From contig SPDT01000003.1 in the NCBI GenBank assembly GCA_008477525.1, positions 4,092,001 through 4,156,000 on the forward strand: 64,000 nucleotides of DNA, read 5' to 3'. Position 1 is the stretch's first letter. Each line of letters opens with the position of its first letter. Of this stretch, positions 44,438 through 56,759 are shown one piece after another. The notes beneath the pieces were generated by a model. The model did no database searches, had not been told where the DNA came from, and worked only from the letters and a program-made list of their open reading frames with translations. The DNA comes from Hypomyces perniciosus (lineage: Eukaryota > Ascomycota > Sordariomycetes > Hypocreales > Hypocreaceae). The translations under genes and the position numbers were made by a program.

Positions 44438-46558
44438 TCACTTGGAGCTCGATTCATTAACCACTGTCATCTCAACTAGGACCCCGCGCTGGTTGATGCT
44501 TGGCGGGCTGGACCGCTTGAGATACTCGTGCATCTCCTGTGAGAAATCATCATCTTCAAGCACGCTATCGCCGCTAATTCCCTCCAGCTCCTTTTCAATC
44601 TGTGCCCTCTCCCACTCGGCACGAATGTCGGCAATCTTGGCCTTCCAGTCGAGGTCTGGGTTGTATGACTTGTCAAGGCCACGCAGGCGCTCCCATCTGC
44701 TGAGATGCTTGGGGTGGACAGCAGTCCCGTGGTATTCGTGAGCCTTACCCTCTCGGATATAGTTCCAGCGACGCTCTTGCTCCTTGAGGTCAAGACCAGT
44801 AGTATCCGGTAAGAAGATGAAGGTAAGGATCATGCCAGCCAGGCCGAACCACGGGACAATGTGGAACTTGGTCTGCGTGTCGATGTAGTTGTAAAGGACT
44901 GAGGCAAATAGCGCGCCAACCTTGCCAACCGCAGTGGAGAAGCCATGAGCAGTAGCGCGGATTGAAGTCGGGTAGACCTCTCCACCAACGATAAAGGTCA
45001 CGCAGTTAGGACCAAACTGTCCAAAGAAAGAGGACAGGAAGTACAGGGCCTGGAAGGCGCGAATGCCAGCTGGGCTTGTAAAGTAGTCATAGTTGAACGC
45101 AGGGATAATGAACATGAGGAAACACATGAAGAAGCCAATCAGCTGCATCTTCTTTCGGCCATAGAGCCTATTATCCATAAGGAAGGTAGCAAAGTAATAG
45201 CCGCATAAAGCAACCGAGCTGTTGACCAAGTTCCAGGTCCAGCTGGTCATAAGGGAGTTGGGATTATCAGAGATAACCTGGATAAACTGCCCTTGAAAGA
45301 GCTTGTTGCCATAAAAGAAAACGTCGCTGCAGAACCATGCACCGGCAGTTGCAATTAGACGGCCGCCGAAGTGGGTATAGCAGTAGCCCAAGGCCTTAAA
45401 GTCATAGCCAGTAACGTTGAGACGGTTCTTAGCCGCAGTAAGCTGCCTCGAAGCATGGGGCATCTTCCAGATACGGTAGTACACCATCCAGAGGGTGAAC
45501 AGAGCAGGGAAGGCAAAGGAGAGGCGGAAGACAAACTGGGCAACAAAGTCGGAATAAGGAGGGTTGCCGGAGCCCTTGTTGAAGATGAGAAGGAGAATGA
45601 TTAGGAGGAGTTGGTTGAAGAATTGACCCCAGCCCTGCAGGAGAAAGGCATTGGTAACGCTGCGGCCACGGTGGAGACGGTCGTCGCGGGCAGAGATCTT
45701 CCCAGCATTCATGGCCCCCTCAAGAGATGAGGTGACAGTGACAGGATGCTCTCCACCAAGGCCAACGCTGAATACAAAGAGGGACAGGGCATAGCAGATA
45801 ACCCAACCCTGAAGGGTAAGGCCCCAGCTAGCAGTGAGCATAATAAGACTGACCAACATAAGAACAGCGTCTTGGATAAGGCCAAAGCGACGACCCATCC
45901 AGTCACCAATGACCTAAAGGATATTAAGTTAGCATATTCATACTTGTGCTGAGGAGGCTAGAGCGATGGATGAAGTTGGTGTAAGTAAGATACAATAGGA
46001 ATTTGTACGTTAGGAGAGGAGAGAGGAGCTGCTGGAGAAGACTGAGCAAGGTCTGCGACTTACTCCTATAGTTAACCCCCCAACCAGAAAGCCAATGACT
46101 TCAAGGTAGGTAACGCTGGCCACCCAATTCTTGCTGCACACCTCGTATGTAGACCAGCACTCAGGCCAGACATGCTCAAAAAGTGGTTGCAAGATGCCGA
46201 TAGAGAAAATCACATAACCCTCGAGCCCCAGGCCAGCGCCAGGAATCACAGAATTACTGGCAAACCAGGATAGCAGCGACAGCGGATTCTTGATTGTGCT
46301 GCCAAAAGTGCGAAGTTCCTGCGAGGCAATCGTGCGATCAGCGTGCAAGACGAAGCGCGCTCGTTCCATCCATGGCAGATCCGCCCAATAGACGCCATCA
46401 GGCGTATATGAATCATCCGGGCGGGTCATTTCTTTGAAGATACGATACTCGTAGGTACTAACATCTTCAGAGTAATCGTCGTGGTCGTTTTTGCCCGGAG
46501 GTGTGTATGATGGAGGATGCTGGCTGGTCATCTCAACAGGCTCTTTTTCGGCGGCCAT
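44438..46558 (-). CDS. MFS transporter, phosphate/organophosphate-like
   Basis: Two exons on the minus strand: 46558-46064 and 45913-44438 (1,971 nt, 656 residues) with one 150-base intron, which splits the loop GLTIG/VIGDWMGRRFG. That DxxGRR motif between helices 2 and 3 and the second-half MDNRLYGRKKMQ mark the major facilitator fold. The pattern GGEVYPTSIRATAHGFSTAVGKVGAL resembles Pho84/Git1-type phosphate or glycerophosphodiester porters. About twelve membrane helices are visible after a 90-residue hydrophilic N-terminus. The C-terminal tail of about 120 residues is charged and may be regulatory. It should act in the plasma membrane; the substrate is inferred by likeness only. Confidence 0.9.
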
Positions 46559-48480
46559 TGTGATTATTGCAGTCCTTCTCTGCTGCCTTATTTTTTTTCT
46601 CCCTGTCTTGTGCCTGCGATTTCTGATGAACTGACTGGCCGACTATTGGTAAGGCGAGGGGATAGACAATCTAGTTATATTATATCGCTGACTACCAAGT
46701 GCCAAAAGCCCCGGTTTTGGCACTTCTAGACTTCCATTTATCAAGTCAGTATCACTAATTCCCCGTGCCTTCCATTGGTATTTCCGTTACTTTCATGCAC
46801 GAATCCAACATGGGCCATAAGCGTATCGTCACATTTGCCCTTGTTCGTAAGCACATCGTCACATTGCAGCGTGCCATCGCATCCATAAGCGTACCTATAC
46901 TTCGTATATCATCACATAATGCTGCCATAAACAGGCCAAAATCGGCAGAAGGCATAAGGCAAACCAGAAAATAAAAATGATGCAGTTTTAATATCATTGA
47001 GGCATTCAGTAGAATTGCATTTCTATACCTGAGTAAAAGTTTTGAGTAGCATTTCCCCTCTGACAGGTTCTCTGGTGTGTGGGGAAGTAGAAAGCAACCC
47101 CATATAATTTACGAGATGTGATTTACGAGTACAAAATCCTTTTCTGAAACATCACCTCCGTAATTCCGCAGCACGAGTCAAGGATTTCACTAGGATACGC
47201 GCCACGGCAACTGATAGCTGATACTCAACTTCAAGCATCCTAGTTATACCTAAATTTGAGACAAATTTTGCCCGGAAGGATGGAATCATTCTAGCAGAGC
47301 ATTTAGACCGACTAGTCCTTGCATATTGGTTCAACGGACAAATTCAGTGCCTTGGTCATAATGACTCCGGATCGACATAAGAAACTGAAGTGGTCACGCC
47401 ATCCTCTACATCGCCTTGCTGTTAATGCTACATCGCGTAGCATTTAGAAGACGCCATCATGTCAGAGAATATTCCACGACTGGGGGGTGTCAAATACTAC
47501 GGGGATGCCGTCCACGGACAAGTGCTGAGCGGGCCAGCTTATCTCGCCTATTCCCTTGATGCAACACCACTATCTTCATTTTTTGCTCTTTCGGGCGCAT
47601 AAAGGCGATCTCGGGCGTTTAAGTAGATTATTTATCGCAAATAGTGTCATAATCTGAGTTACCTTTTGTCATACATATCGTCGGCTACTTGTCGCGTGGT
47701 GAGCTTCCGTAGGCAGCAGTCATTCCCCTGTAGACGGAGTAGGCACCTGCACTTTCATAGGTGGAGATCCTGCTCTATTACCTAATACTCTAAAATCTGC
47801 AAATTTATATATAGTTAATGAAGAATCTGTCCCTAAGAATGAGGCGCGAGACAAGACTTGCTCTCTGGCCATGGCCATGGATGACGATGGCTTAGACGTG
47901 GAAACCAGTCCCCCAGATCCTATCTATACCGACAGATCAGAAGTCACTGAAGTTAAAAACGGCTACGAGTGCGAGGGCGGCGCCACCAGGGGAAATCCAT
48001 CTTTCACTCTATTGTATCCACAGGAAGCAAAATATCGGATGAAGCTTTGTTTTGGGTTGATGCTGCAGTCGTGTCGCCTAGAATTGGGCTGCGTGATCAC
48101 GCTGAGGCGTACGAAGTACGAAGGACCTCCCCCGCAATCAACGATTCAATAAAAGCCGTTCCAAAGACAAACTAGTAGCATTGAGAAATGTAACGTCAAA
48201 AAAAATAGTTTCCGAATTTGATAATAGATTGAGCGTACGGAGAATAATAAGCTGGCCAGTACGAAGTACTAGCAGAGGGGTGTAAGCCTAGTAACTGGCC
48301 ATACACGGCCGACGTCGGAACTGGCCCTGCGTATAAAACGGAGGCAGTGTACTTCGTACTTCGTAAGATCTGTTTTTTTTATGTAAATTTAGCATGTTGA
48401 GATGCAAAAAATAGAAAACATCCAACTCTAGATGCTCTCTCAACTGACATGATATCCGCAGACCATATCAGCAAAAAAGC
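46559..48480. other. Intergenic, 1.9 kb
   Basis: Upstream of the MFS gene on one side and downstream of the 5S rRNA gene on the other. A perfect hairpin AATGCTAC-5-GTAGCATT lies at 47,424-47,444. Words of the dispersed palindromic family occur at 46,897, 48,109, 48,236, 48,259 and 48,350. The plus-strand frame at 47,871-48,152 has no known domain. AT content rises toward the right. Confidence 0.5.
47424..47444. repeat. Short perfect hairpin
   Basis: Two 8-base arms, AATGCTAC and GTAGCATT, are separated by ATCGC. No neighbour on either side explains it. Confidence 0.7.
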
Positions 48481-48485
48481 AAAAA
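48481..48485 (-). terminator. RNA polymerase III T-run after 5S gene
   Basis: On the minus strand five T follow the 3' end of the 5S gene at once; a second T-run follows a few bases later (TTTTTGCTTTTTTG). Confidence 0.8.
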
Positions 48486-48603
48486 CATACAACAGCCGGT
48501 GTTCGCTGGTGGTCACCCACCCAACTACTAATCTGCCTCTCATTGGCTTGACTATGGGAGAGCGGACGGGATCCCGTATATTCCAATGGATATGGTCGTA
48601 TGT
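48486..48603 (-). rRNA. 5S ribosomal RNA gene
   Basis: Read on the minus strand, the 118 bases start ACATACGACCATA and end CGGCTGTTGTATG, with both ends able to pair (helix I). The strongly conserved 3' half is present: TTAGTAGTTGGGTGGG followed by TGACCACCAGCGAA. CCCGTCCGCTCTCCCATAG and AAGCCAATGAG cover the loop B and internal control (box A-like) part. Helix II pairs CATTGG with CCAATG. Filamentous ascomycetes keep 5S genes as dispersed single copies transcribed by RNA polymerase III, as here. A few bases differ from the fungal consensus as I remember it, but the pairings I checked hold, so it looks functional. Confidence 0.93.
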
Positions 48604-48654
48604 GCCAGCTTGTCTCTCAACTTGCATTATATATACGCCTCACTTAATAACATC

Positions 48655-51600
48655 TCATGGCCTATTTTCTGCGGGCAGCCAAAATAAATTCTTCCCATTC
48701 CATGTAATCCAACAACGATCTTTGCTAATTCCATACCCACAAGTAACCTGAATATGAGACTCTTTTGAAGGGGATGCTAGAGCTATGCGATTTATGCTAA
48801 TAGCACCAAGATCGGTAACTAGACGTGAAGTATTAGGCTCGAAAGATAGGCGAGATGATGTTACACCGTGATTCATATCCAATACGCAATCTCCTGTATG
48901 AACAAGCCATACTCGTACTGTTTTATCATCACAGGATGCCGCCACGAGTGCTGAGTCGTGTGAGAAGGCAAGTGATGCGAATGAGCGAGTATGCCCTTGA
49001 AGTTCTTGCAAACAGTTTCCCATATTAATATCCCATATCCGTATTGTCTTATCCATTGAGGCCGACGCAACGAGCGCCGAGTCGTCGGAGAAGGCTGCTA
49101 GAATAACCGATTCGCTATGGCCTTGAAATTCTTGCAGACATTTGCCCGTACTGACATTCCAGATCCGTATTGTCTTGTCATCCGAGCCAGATACCACAAG
49201 GGTTGAGTCATGGGAGAAGGCTATTGAACGAACCGTGCGGCTATGGCCTTCAAGTTGTTGCACACACTCACCCATATCGACGTTCCAGATCTGTGCTGTC
49301 GGTACATCAAGAGCCGCCAATGCCACCAGTGTTGAGTCGTGTGAGAAGGCTGCCGACTTCAACATGGCGCTACAGACCAAGAACTCCTGCACACACTCGG
49401 CAGGATCATTACACCAGATATCCACTGTCTGGTCAACTGCATGCGTTGCTATGAACGCCGAATCAGATGAGAAGACTGCTGAATGAACCCAGTCATGACT
49501 CTTTATTACCCCCTCGCATTCTCCAGTACTGACGCACCAGACCCGCACCATCCGATCAACATAGTGTATTGACACTGCGAGTGCTGAATCTGGCGAGGGG
49601 ACTATTGACATGACTGGTCCGCTTTGGTCATTGGAGTCTTCTTCGTCTTCACATTCGTCTTCGTCTTCGCCTTCACCTGTATCGACGTGCCAGATCCGTA
49701 CTGTTTTATCATTCGAGGCCAGTGCTATAACCGCCGAATCGTGCGAGAAGGTGATCGAGCTAATCCATCTGCTATAGCTCCGCATCACACATACCCTTCT
49801 CAACATGCCAGATCCTTATTGTTCGATCAACTGAGGATGATGCGATGAACTCTGAGTCGTTTGAAAAAGCCAATGCTGTAATCCGGCCGCTATGGCCCTC
49901 AAAAGTTTGCGGACATTTGTCCTAGGCCACAAGCCAGACCTGTATCGCATTATCGATTCTTGCGGCAACTATGTGCTTTGAGTCGCGTGAGAAGGCCACC
50001 GAGCCAGCGGTGCCCTGGAGTCTTTGCACGGTTTTACCTTTATTGATATCCCAGATCTGGATAGTCTTATCATTCGAGGCTGATGCTACGAACCTCAAGT
50101 CATCTGAGAAGGCTAGTGATATAACTGCCTCGGTATGGCCCTGGAGTTCTTGCATGCATTTTCTAGCATCAATATCCCAGATCCGTATCATTTTGTCGTC
50201 CACGGCTGATACTAACAGCATTGAGTTGTGCATCGAAATAGCGGACCCGGTTATGTTATGATAGCCTTTAAGTTGTTGTACACACTCGCCCGTGTCTACC
50301 CGACAGATGCGTACTGACATGTCCTTGGATACCGATGCCACGCATGTTGAGCCTCGTAAGAAGGTTACTAACTGAACCGCGGTGCAGCGGAATTCCAGTT
50401 CTTGCATACACTCGCCCGTGTCAGTGCACCAGATCCGAACCGTCCCATCTACCGAGGCCGACGCCAAAAGAGACGAATGATGCGAGAAGGCAACCGCGTT
50501 AACTCCACCACTATGGCCCTCCAGGGTTTGCAGATGCCGGCTCCAGGCATCCTCTACCTCCGGCTCAAGGGCTATCCAACTTATCTCTCTCTTGAATGTG
50601 CTCCTTATTCTGCTTTCATATGGTGTAAAGATGAGGAGGGAGGTGTACATTTGCAAAGGTGTAGAGTCGATGGCTAAAATGTTGCGACGGATAAAACGGA
50701 CAGCGTCTTCAAGGAAGTCTGATAACTCTGTGTTGCAAACAGGCTAGAGTGGTGTTAGCCCAGGTTCGTAGTGGGAATATGGCATGATTCTCAACTTACA
50801 TCAAAGAGTGAATTTAGTCTTTCAACTAGACGGAGACTTTCCTGAGCCCGCCCGGTCAGACTCAATGCCTCCAGCCAATGGAGGAAATGACATGTTAGAA
50901 AGTCGTGAACTTGTTCATTATCAGAAATACAGGCCTCTGCCTGCTGCAGATGGTATACCCAGTATAAACAAGCATATTGGACCTCTAGTGGAAGGCAAAC
51001 CTCAATGTGCTGTGACTTGAGAGCCGATCGCGACATGCCTGGGTCTCGAATGCCACAAATGTCAGGTCTGAGGTTACTGTCTATTAGACGCAGGCAATTA
51101 GCTGCCATCTTCGCGTGGGTCTGTTTCTCGTTTACCCAGAAAGGACTCTTTCCGTCCTTATTAGGATCTAGAAGAAAGTCCTGAAAAGAGGTATGTAGTA
51201 ACCTTACAGGAGAGTTAGCTGATGACAGAACGCGTAAAACTGAATGGAGTATATTTAATTGATTATTAATAGTGCGTTTAGGGATGTTAAGGATCCGGCT
51301 TAAAGCTGCGGTTAAAAGGGCTTTAGCAAGGATAACGATAGAGCCAATAATATTTCGAAAATTTTGGAGCATTTTGTCCTGTTTTTTAGTAGATAGACCA
51401 GAAAGTATATTATTCAATACAGGTATATATATTGCATCTAGTCTTGATTCCTGGCTTTTTGTTTGAAAGACTAAGATGTCTCTTAGTTTCTCATCGGGGT
51501 CTCCGCATCTGCGATCGGCGATGAAGAGACTGGCAGTGGAGGCAAAGATGAAGAGAGGAATAGCCATCCTCACTAGAGACTGGAAGCTGGATTGGCTGGG

Positions 51601-52650
51601 CCACATTGTTGGTAGTTGTCGGTCTTCGGAGACTGAGGTATTATACTCTGCCCGGATCTTTGCTAGCTCATGCTTTAGACAGACTGATATATCGTGCTCG
51701 ATTACAGACTCTGGCATTGAATGGAGAATGAAGTGTTTGTGTTCAATGGCGTGAAAGCCTAGACGAACTGGCAACTCCGGCCGGCTAGTCATAAAGGTTC
51801 TCAATCGAGGAGATCCTTGGCCCTGAGATTGAGAAAGAAGATTGATGATCAGTCTAATTTCACCATTCTGTTCGCATTCATCCAGGGCATCAATGACAAT
51901 GACGATAGGGTCGCGTTTTCCAGTATCTTTCGAAAGTCCTATCAGAGGTTGCAAGATAAGTTGATCAAATTGTTTCCGTACTCCTTTCCATGCAATGTTA
52001 GGGTCGGTATCAATAGCTTGCTTGATATAGGGAACAAGAGCGGGTTCTCGTATCATCAAATCGACAGCAATTGTGGTAAAAAACTTGGATGTAGTCCCTC
52101 GATCGGTCTCTCCACGCTTGAAGAAAAAGCTAGCACCAAGAAGACCAGCAAAGGACTGGGCGATGGTGCGAGAGATGGTAGACTTGCCTGTCCCAGCCAT
52201 GCCATTAAGCCAGAAAACAGGCTTAACTTTGGCATCATCATCAGTAGCCCATTCGGAAATTTGGTGGAGGAGGTCAACTCTGGTGCCCGGAAGGCAGGTT
52301 GGGTTCTGTTTTTCGGCGTACGAATTGAACGGCGCTCCTCTGACAATGGGGAGTCTATCAAGTATGGCGCGTTGGTCAATAGCATCCAACTTCTGATCAA
52401 CTTGAAGGTATCATTTAGTATCCCATTAATATATCGCCATGGGTGTTAAATAACTAACTCTTTAAAAGTTGACTGTCAATCCTACGCTCAGCTTCAACCT
52501 TGTTTGGTGTGATCTGGTAGAGGAGGTCCTTTGCGTACGCCGCAGCTGCCATGGCTGCATACCTGTGCCATTCGTCATTTTTATGAGTGTCTGCATAGTC
52601 ACAGATGCCTCGAATGACCAGACAAGGAAAGTGGTTCACCAACAGCGCTG
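48655..52650 (-). pseudogene. NACHT-WD40 (NWD, NLR-like) gene, broken
   Basis: On the minus strand the order is: end of a nucleoside-phosphorylase-like domain ([20 protein letters not shown], about 52,454-52,650), a NACHT NTPase (exon about 52,400-50,800), and about 13 WD40 repeats (50,743-48,655). The NACHT part has Walker A GMAGTGKST and Walker B IVIVIDALDECE. Introns at about 52,460-52,401 and 50,799-50,744 splice cleanly. Three lesions are seen. A TAG at 49,922-49,924 sits in the third-last position of a WD repeat without changing its length. A frameshift lies at about 49,775-49,785, between WHVEKGMCDAEL and SRWISSITFSHDSA. The 5' end of the phosphorylase domain is missing at the AT-rich border. 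Intact relatives act in fungal non-self recognition and regulated cell death. Confidence 0.85.
49637..49677. repeat. Trinucleotide-like run inside a WD40 repeat
   Basis: A TCTTCG/CTTCAC-rich tract encodes, on the minus strand, an acidic insert GEGEDEDECEDEEDSND between two WD40 units of the broken NWD gene. It looks like local repeat growth. Confidence 0.65.
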
Positions 52651-52663
52651 CACTTCGAGCAAA

Positions 52664-52777
52664 TATTTGATCAAATATTTGATCAAATCTATCAAATGAA
52701 GGCAGACCCTCGCAATCAGTCAGTCAAATATAGCAGGCCGAATATTTGATAGATTTAATCAAATATTTAATCAAATA
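52664..52777. repeat. 34-base imperfect inverted repeat at the AT-rich border
   Basis: The arm at 52,664-52,697 and the arm at 52,744-52,777 are reverse complements at 32 of 34 positions; the two differences are C against T. The spacer is 46 bases and still GC-containing. Each arm itself holds a tandem 12-base unit (about AATATTTGATCA). It may be a small MITE or the end of a larger element. It lies where similarity of the NWD gene to its family ends. Confidence 0.8.
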
Positions 52778-52968
52778 TAGGGTAGCGATTTTTCTTCGGA
52801 TTATAGTTAATCCGGTTCCTAAAAAGGAAAAAAATCTACATTTATATATAGCCTAAAGGATTTACATGGATATAAGAGGCTTATAGTAGGATTCAAACCT
52901 ATACCTATTAATATAAAAGTAATGCTATTCATACAGATAGAAATTGCTATTTATATAGATAGTCTGTG

Positions 52969-53380
52969 TGTCACGACCCGACTATATCGAAGACCAGGTC
53001 ACGGGGGCATGGGAGAATATCGGTTATACCGACCAATCATCAAGAAGTAATCACCGCGCTAAAAGTAATTACTTAAACGCTCACTATACTAAAAAGTATA
53101 ATCACTTACTCAATCACTATCCTATCGCAGTAATTGCAGCTATATTTACTAAAATATTAATAATTATATATAGATTTCCTTTATATATATACAACTAGCT
53201 TATTATTTATTTAGTAGAGTTACTTAAACAGTTATTAATAAATTGTATTTACTAGAACTGCTTATTTTATAAAATTGTAATTATATTACCCAGCTTAGTA
53301 TTTATCCTTAACCTCTTTGTTAATATAAACCTATAAACCTCGGTTTATCTTTTAAAATTTAACCTAGATTATTATATATT
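52969..53380 (+). repeat. Probable 5' LTR of outer element
   Basis: The start TGTCACGACCCG fits the TG start of many fungal Gypsy LTRs, and the sequence keeps some GC (CAGGTCACGGGGGCATGGG). The right end is a guess, set before the first gag-like sequence. Confidence 0.4.
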
Positions 53381-53879
53381 AATGACTCTTATTTAAAAGG
53401 CCACTGAAAATCTTAAGTAATATTGCAAGTATATCTACTGCAGTATCCTCTTTTAATAACCCTAATACTCTACCTTTTATTCTACCTCCTCGCTAAAGGT
53501 AAAATAATAATAAAGATAATAATATAAATAGAAATAAAGATAAAGATAAAGTTAATAAAATAGAATAACTATATATTCGCATAGAGGAAGCCTTTTAATA
53601 TATAAAAGCTAACTGTATAGAATAAGAGTAATACTATTAGTATTTAATTATTAAAAACGCTAGGCTTAATTAAATAATTTACTAATAGTAAGCAACTATT
53701 ATAGATTTATAGAATTAAGCGCTACTTACACTTAATCTAAACTTTATACTAAACTATAAAGGGAACTGACCTTTAAAGGACTTAAAAGAATCGCTTAAGA
53801 TATAACCCTTTAAACACTTTAATAAAAATATTATAATACTTTAACCGTTTTTTACTTAACTATATAACTATTTTACCTA

Positions 53880-54560
53880 CTTTTTAACTAGCTTTAGTAT
53901 AGAGACTAGTAAAGTCCTTTTAGCTGTTAAATAATTTAAAAAAAACGCTTTAAAGTAGTTTAAACTTACCTAAAGGGATTTCTTTAATAATAAAAGTAAA
54001 GCTAATAAGCAGATACAGCTTATATTCGCCAGCTATAATTAGTTTAAAAAGAAACTGAAAAATATCTTTAATAATAGTAATAAAGAATATATTATAGAAA
54101 ATAAACTTATAAATTTAATTTAGAAAAGAAAATACTTTAACTATACTATATACTTAAAAAACTATACTTTTAAAGTTAAGTAAAGAAACTTTACTTTTAT
54201 TAAATGCTTTTATAATAAATTTAAGCTAAAGGTTAAAAGGGAAGCCTATAAATTCTTTTATAATAAAAGTATTACTAAATTTATTAAAAAATATATAAAT
54301 ACAGATAATTTACTTTATAAACTTTATTTAGATATAAAGAAAAGATAATAGTAATCTAGATAAATTTATAAATAGCGAGGATATATGAATTAAAGTAAAA
54401 AATAAGAAAAATATATTACCAGCTTTAATAATAAAAGATTTAGTTAAATAAATCTAAACGCTATTTAAAAGGGAAAAGCAAAGGTTATTTATTATAATTA
54501 TAATAAGCTAAAATACTTTTTAAAGGACTATAAAGCTTTATAAAAGCTAAGAATTAATAA
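53880..54560 (+). pseudogene. Outer element gag remnant with zinc knuckle
   Basis: Conceptual translation gives a retrotransposon gag-like stretch (around FKLTQRDFFNNKSKA) with internal stops. It ends in YYNYNKLKYFLKDYKAL, where a CCHC zinc knuckle has Tyr at the expected Cys and His positions, as G-to-A and C-to-T changes would produce. Confidence 0.6.
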
Positions 54561-56104
54561 ACTTTAAAAGCTTGCGCTAAAACCTAAATAAAAAGTTAAT
54601 ATAATATTAAAGACTATTAATTATATATTACTTAGCTGGACTATATATTATAATAATAGCTGCTTTATTTATAAATCTAATAAAGATAAAAGCAGATAAT
54701 ACTTAAAATAACGTAAAAAGATATCTATAATAAACTGAAAGGGATACTAGTTAAGACTTAGATCTTTAACTTTTAGAGGTATCTTTAAAAAAAAATAAAG
54801 TAAATAAATATTTACTATACTTAGACAATTTAATGGAACAAAACCTAAACTTTAGTTATATAAAGTCGGATAAAGATAATAGTATCCCGGATAAATAAAT
54901 AGTTACTATAATTAACTATTGATATTTTAATTAAATTACTGCAGGCAATAAAAAATAAACCAGTAGCAGTAACTCTAATAATAAAAATAAAAATAACCCT
55001 TTATAATATAGACTATTACTATATAGTGCTATACCTTTAAAATTAGAAAATATGTTACTTATAAATAGTAACTTTAAAAATAAATTAAATAAATACTACC
55101 TAAACTTAATTAAAAAAGTTACTATAGGTATATAGTAAAATAGGTTAAACCTATACCTATATAGATAGCTTTATATATAAAATAAAGCTAATAATAAAAT
55201 AGCTATTAAAGCTATCTTAGCCGCTTTAGCTATATAAGCGGAACCTGTATATTTCTATATATAAAGAGACTATACTGCAAATAACCCTACTTATAAAAAG
55301 CATTATACTATATCCTAAATTACTTGTATTATATATAAGTGTATAGTATACTTTTAAAAAAAAGTACAATATAATGTATTCCCAATTAAAATCCTATTCT
55401 ACCCTATAGAATAAGTATAGGATTATAATGCTTTTAAAGAATAGATTATAACTATATAGTATTAAAACCTTAAAATTATTATTATTAAACCAAATATTAA
55501 AACCCTAGAAAAATATTATTAGCTATAAAGACTTGAAAGATATAAGTCTAAAAGATATAAGTCTAAAGGATACTATATCTACTGCTAAGAAAAATTAATA
55601 AAGTAGCACTTTTACTATAATAAAAAGTTTAAGTATAATCGATAATATTACTTAAAGTATAATAGCTTAAAATATATTATATATAAGTAAAATAAGTTGT
55701 AAAATTAGCATTTATAATAAGCTAATAATACCTTATATTTATTGCTAGACTATATATATTGCTAGAAAAATAAATGTATTATTTACTTATAAAAAAAACT
55801 TTAAAAATAGCAAATATAAAAGTATATAAAGTATAAACTTACTTTAAAAGATAAAAAGATTAATTAAATTATAAAACAGCTATATTAAAATTAGTTTAAC
55901 TTTATTACCTATAAAGGAACTGCCTATAATAAAAGAAGGTAGCATTTACTTTAAAGAACCTTAATTAACTGCGAAATTTATATAAAAAAAAATTAAGAAA
56001 TAACTAATATTACCTATAAAAAGGCTATAAAGTAATAATCGATAAATTATATCTCTTAAAATATTAGAGAATAAAAGTAATAAAAGATTTACTATATTTT
56101 AAAT

Positions 56105-56200
56105 TAAAAATAATAGTTAAAGGATATTAATTATATATATTAATAAATAGCGGAGCAATAAGTAATTTTATTATACTTATAACTATAAATCGCTTATAGT
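56105..56200 (+). pseudogene. Outer element aspartic protease remnant
   Basis: The frame reads LYILINSGAISNFI, matching the retroviral-type protease core in which the active Asp would be at the Asn seen here. Stops flank it. Confidence 0.6.
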
Positions 56201-56759
56201 TACTTTAGAAAAAGAAAACTAGATTATATTAACTTTATTAGGGAAAAAGAAAAGCTTTTATATATAATAATGGATAGGTTAAGTAAAAGATTAATTATCT
56301 TGAACTTAAAATTGCTAAATATAAAAGAGTAGTCCCCTATAATATAGCAAATATTAATAGGTATAATATTATTTTTAGTTATTTTTAGTTAAAACGCAAT
56401 AACTTTAATATTAACTAAGAGAAAGGCTAGCTTTATTAGCGCGATAATGAAACTCCCTTAGCAATTAAAACTATTAGAAAAGTCTTAACTGTAGGGCAGA
56501 AATCCTATATAGAACCCCTAAGTATATTAAAGAAAGGAACTAAAAAAGTTACCTTTAATTTAATTACAGAAACAACTTACCTAAAAATAAAACTTAAATA
56601 AAGCAAAGGGAAAGACAAATAAATCTAAAGAATAATTACCTTTTTACAGAAAGCATTTAATAATATTAATAAAATACTTAAAATAAAAAGCCTTAAAACA
56701 GTAGCGTTATTAAAATAACTGCAAAATATCCTTAAAAAATACTAAAAGTATAATAAACT

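Noticed and set aside
47871..48178. Plus-strand open frame of 93 codons beginning MAMDDDGLDVETSPPDP
   Set aside because: Short, no domain, with palindromic intergenic words at its 3' end.
49780..49815. Mini-intron (GTATGT...CAG) that might hide the NWD frameshift
   Set aside because: It would be only 26-35 bases, shorter than any other intron here, and removal does not restore the WD40 frame.
52880..52925. tRNA-like T-arm text (GGATTCAAACC) just before the outer LTR
   Set aside because: The arms do not pair as a T stem, and no acceptor or anticodon arm was found.
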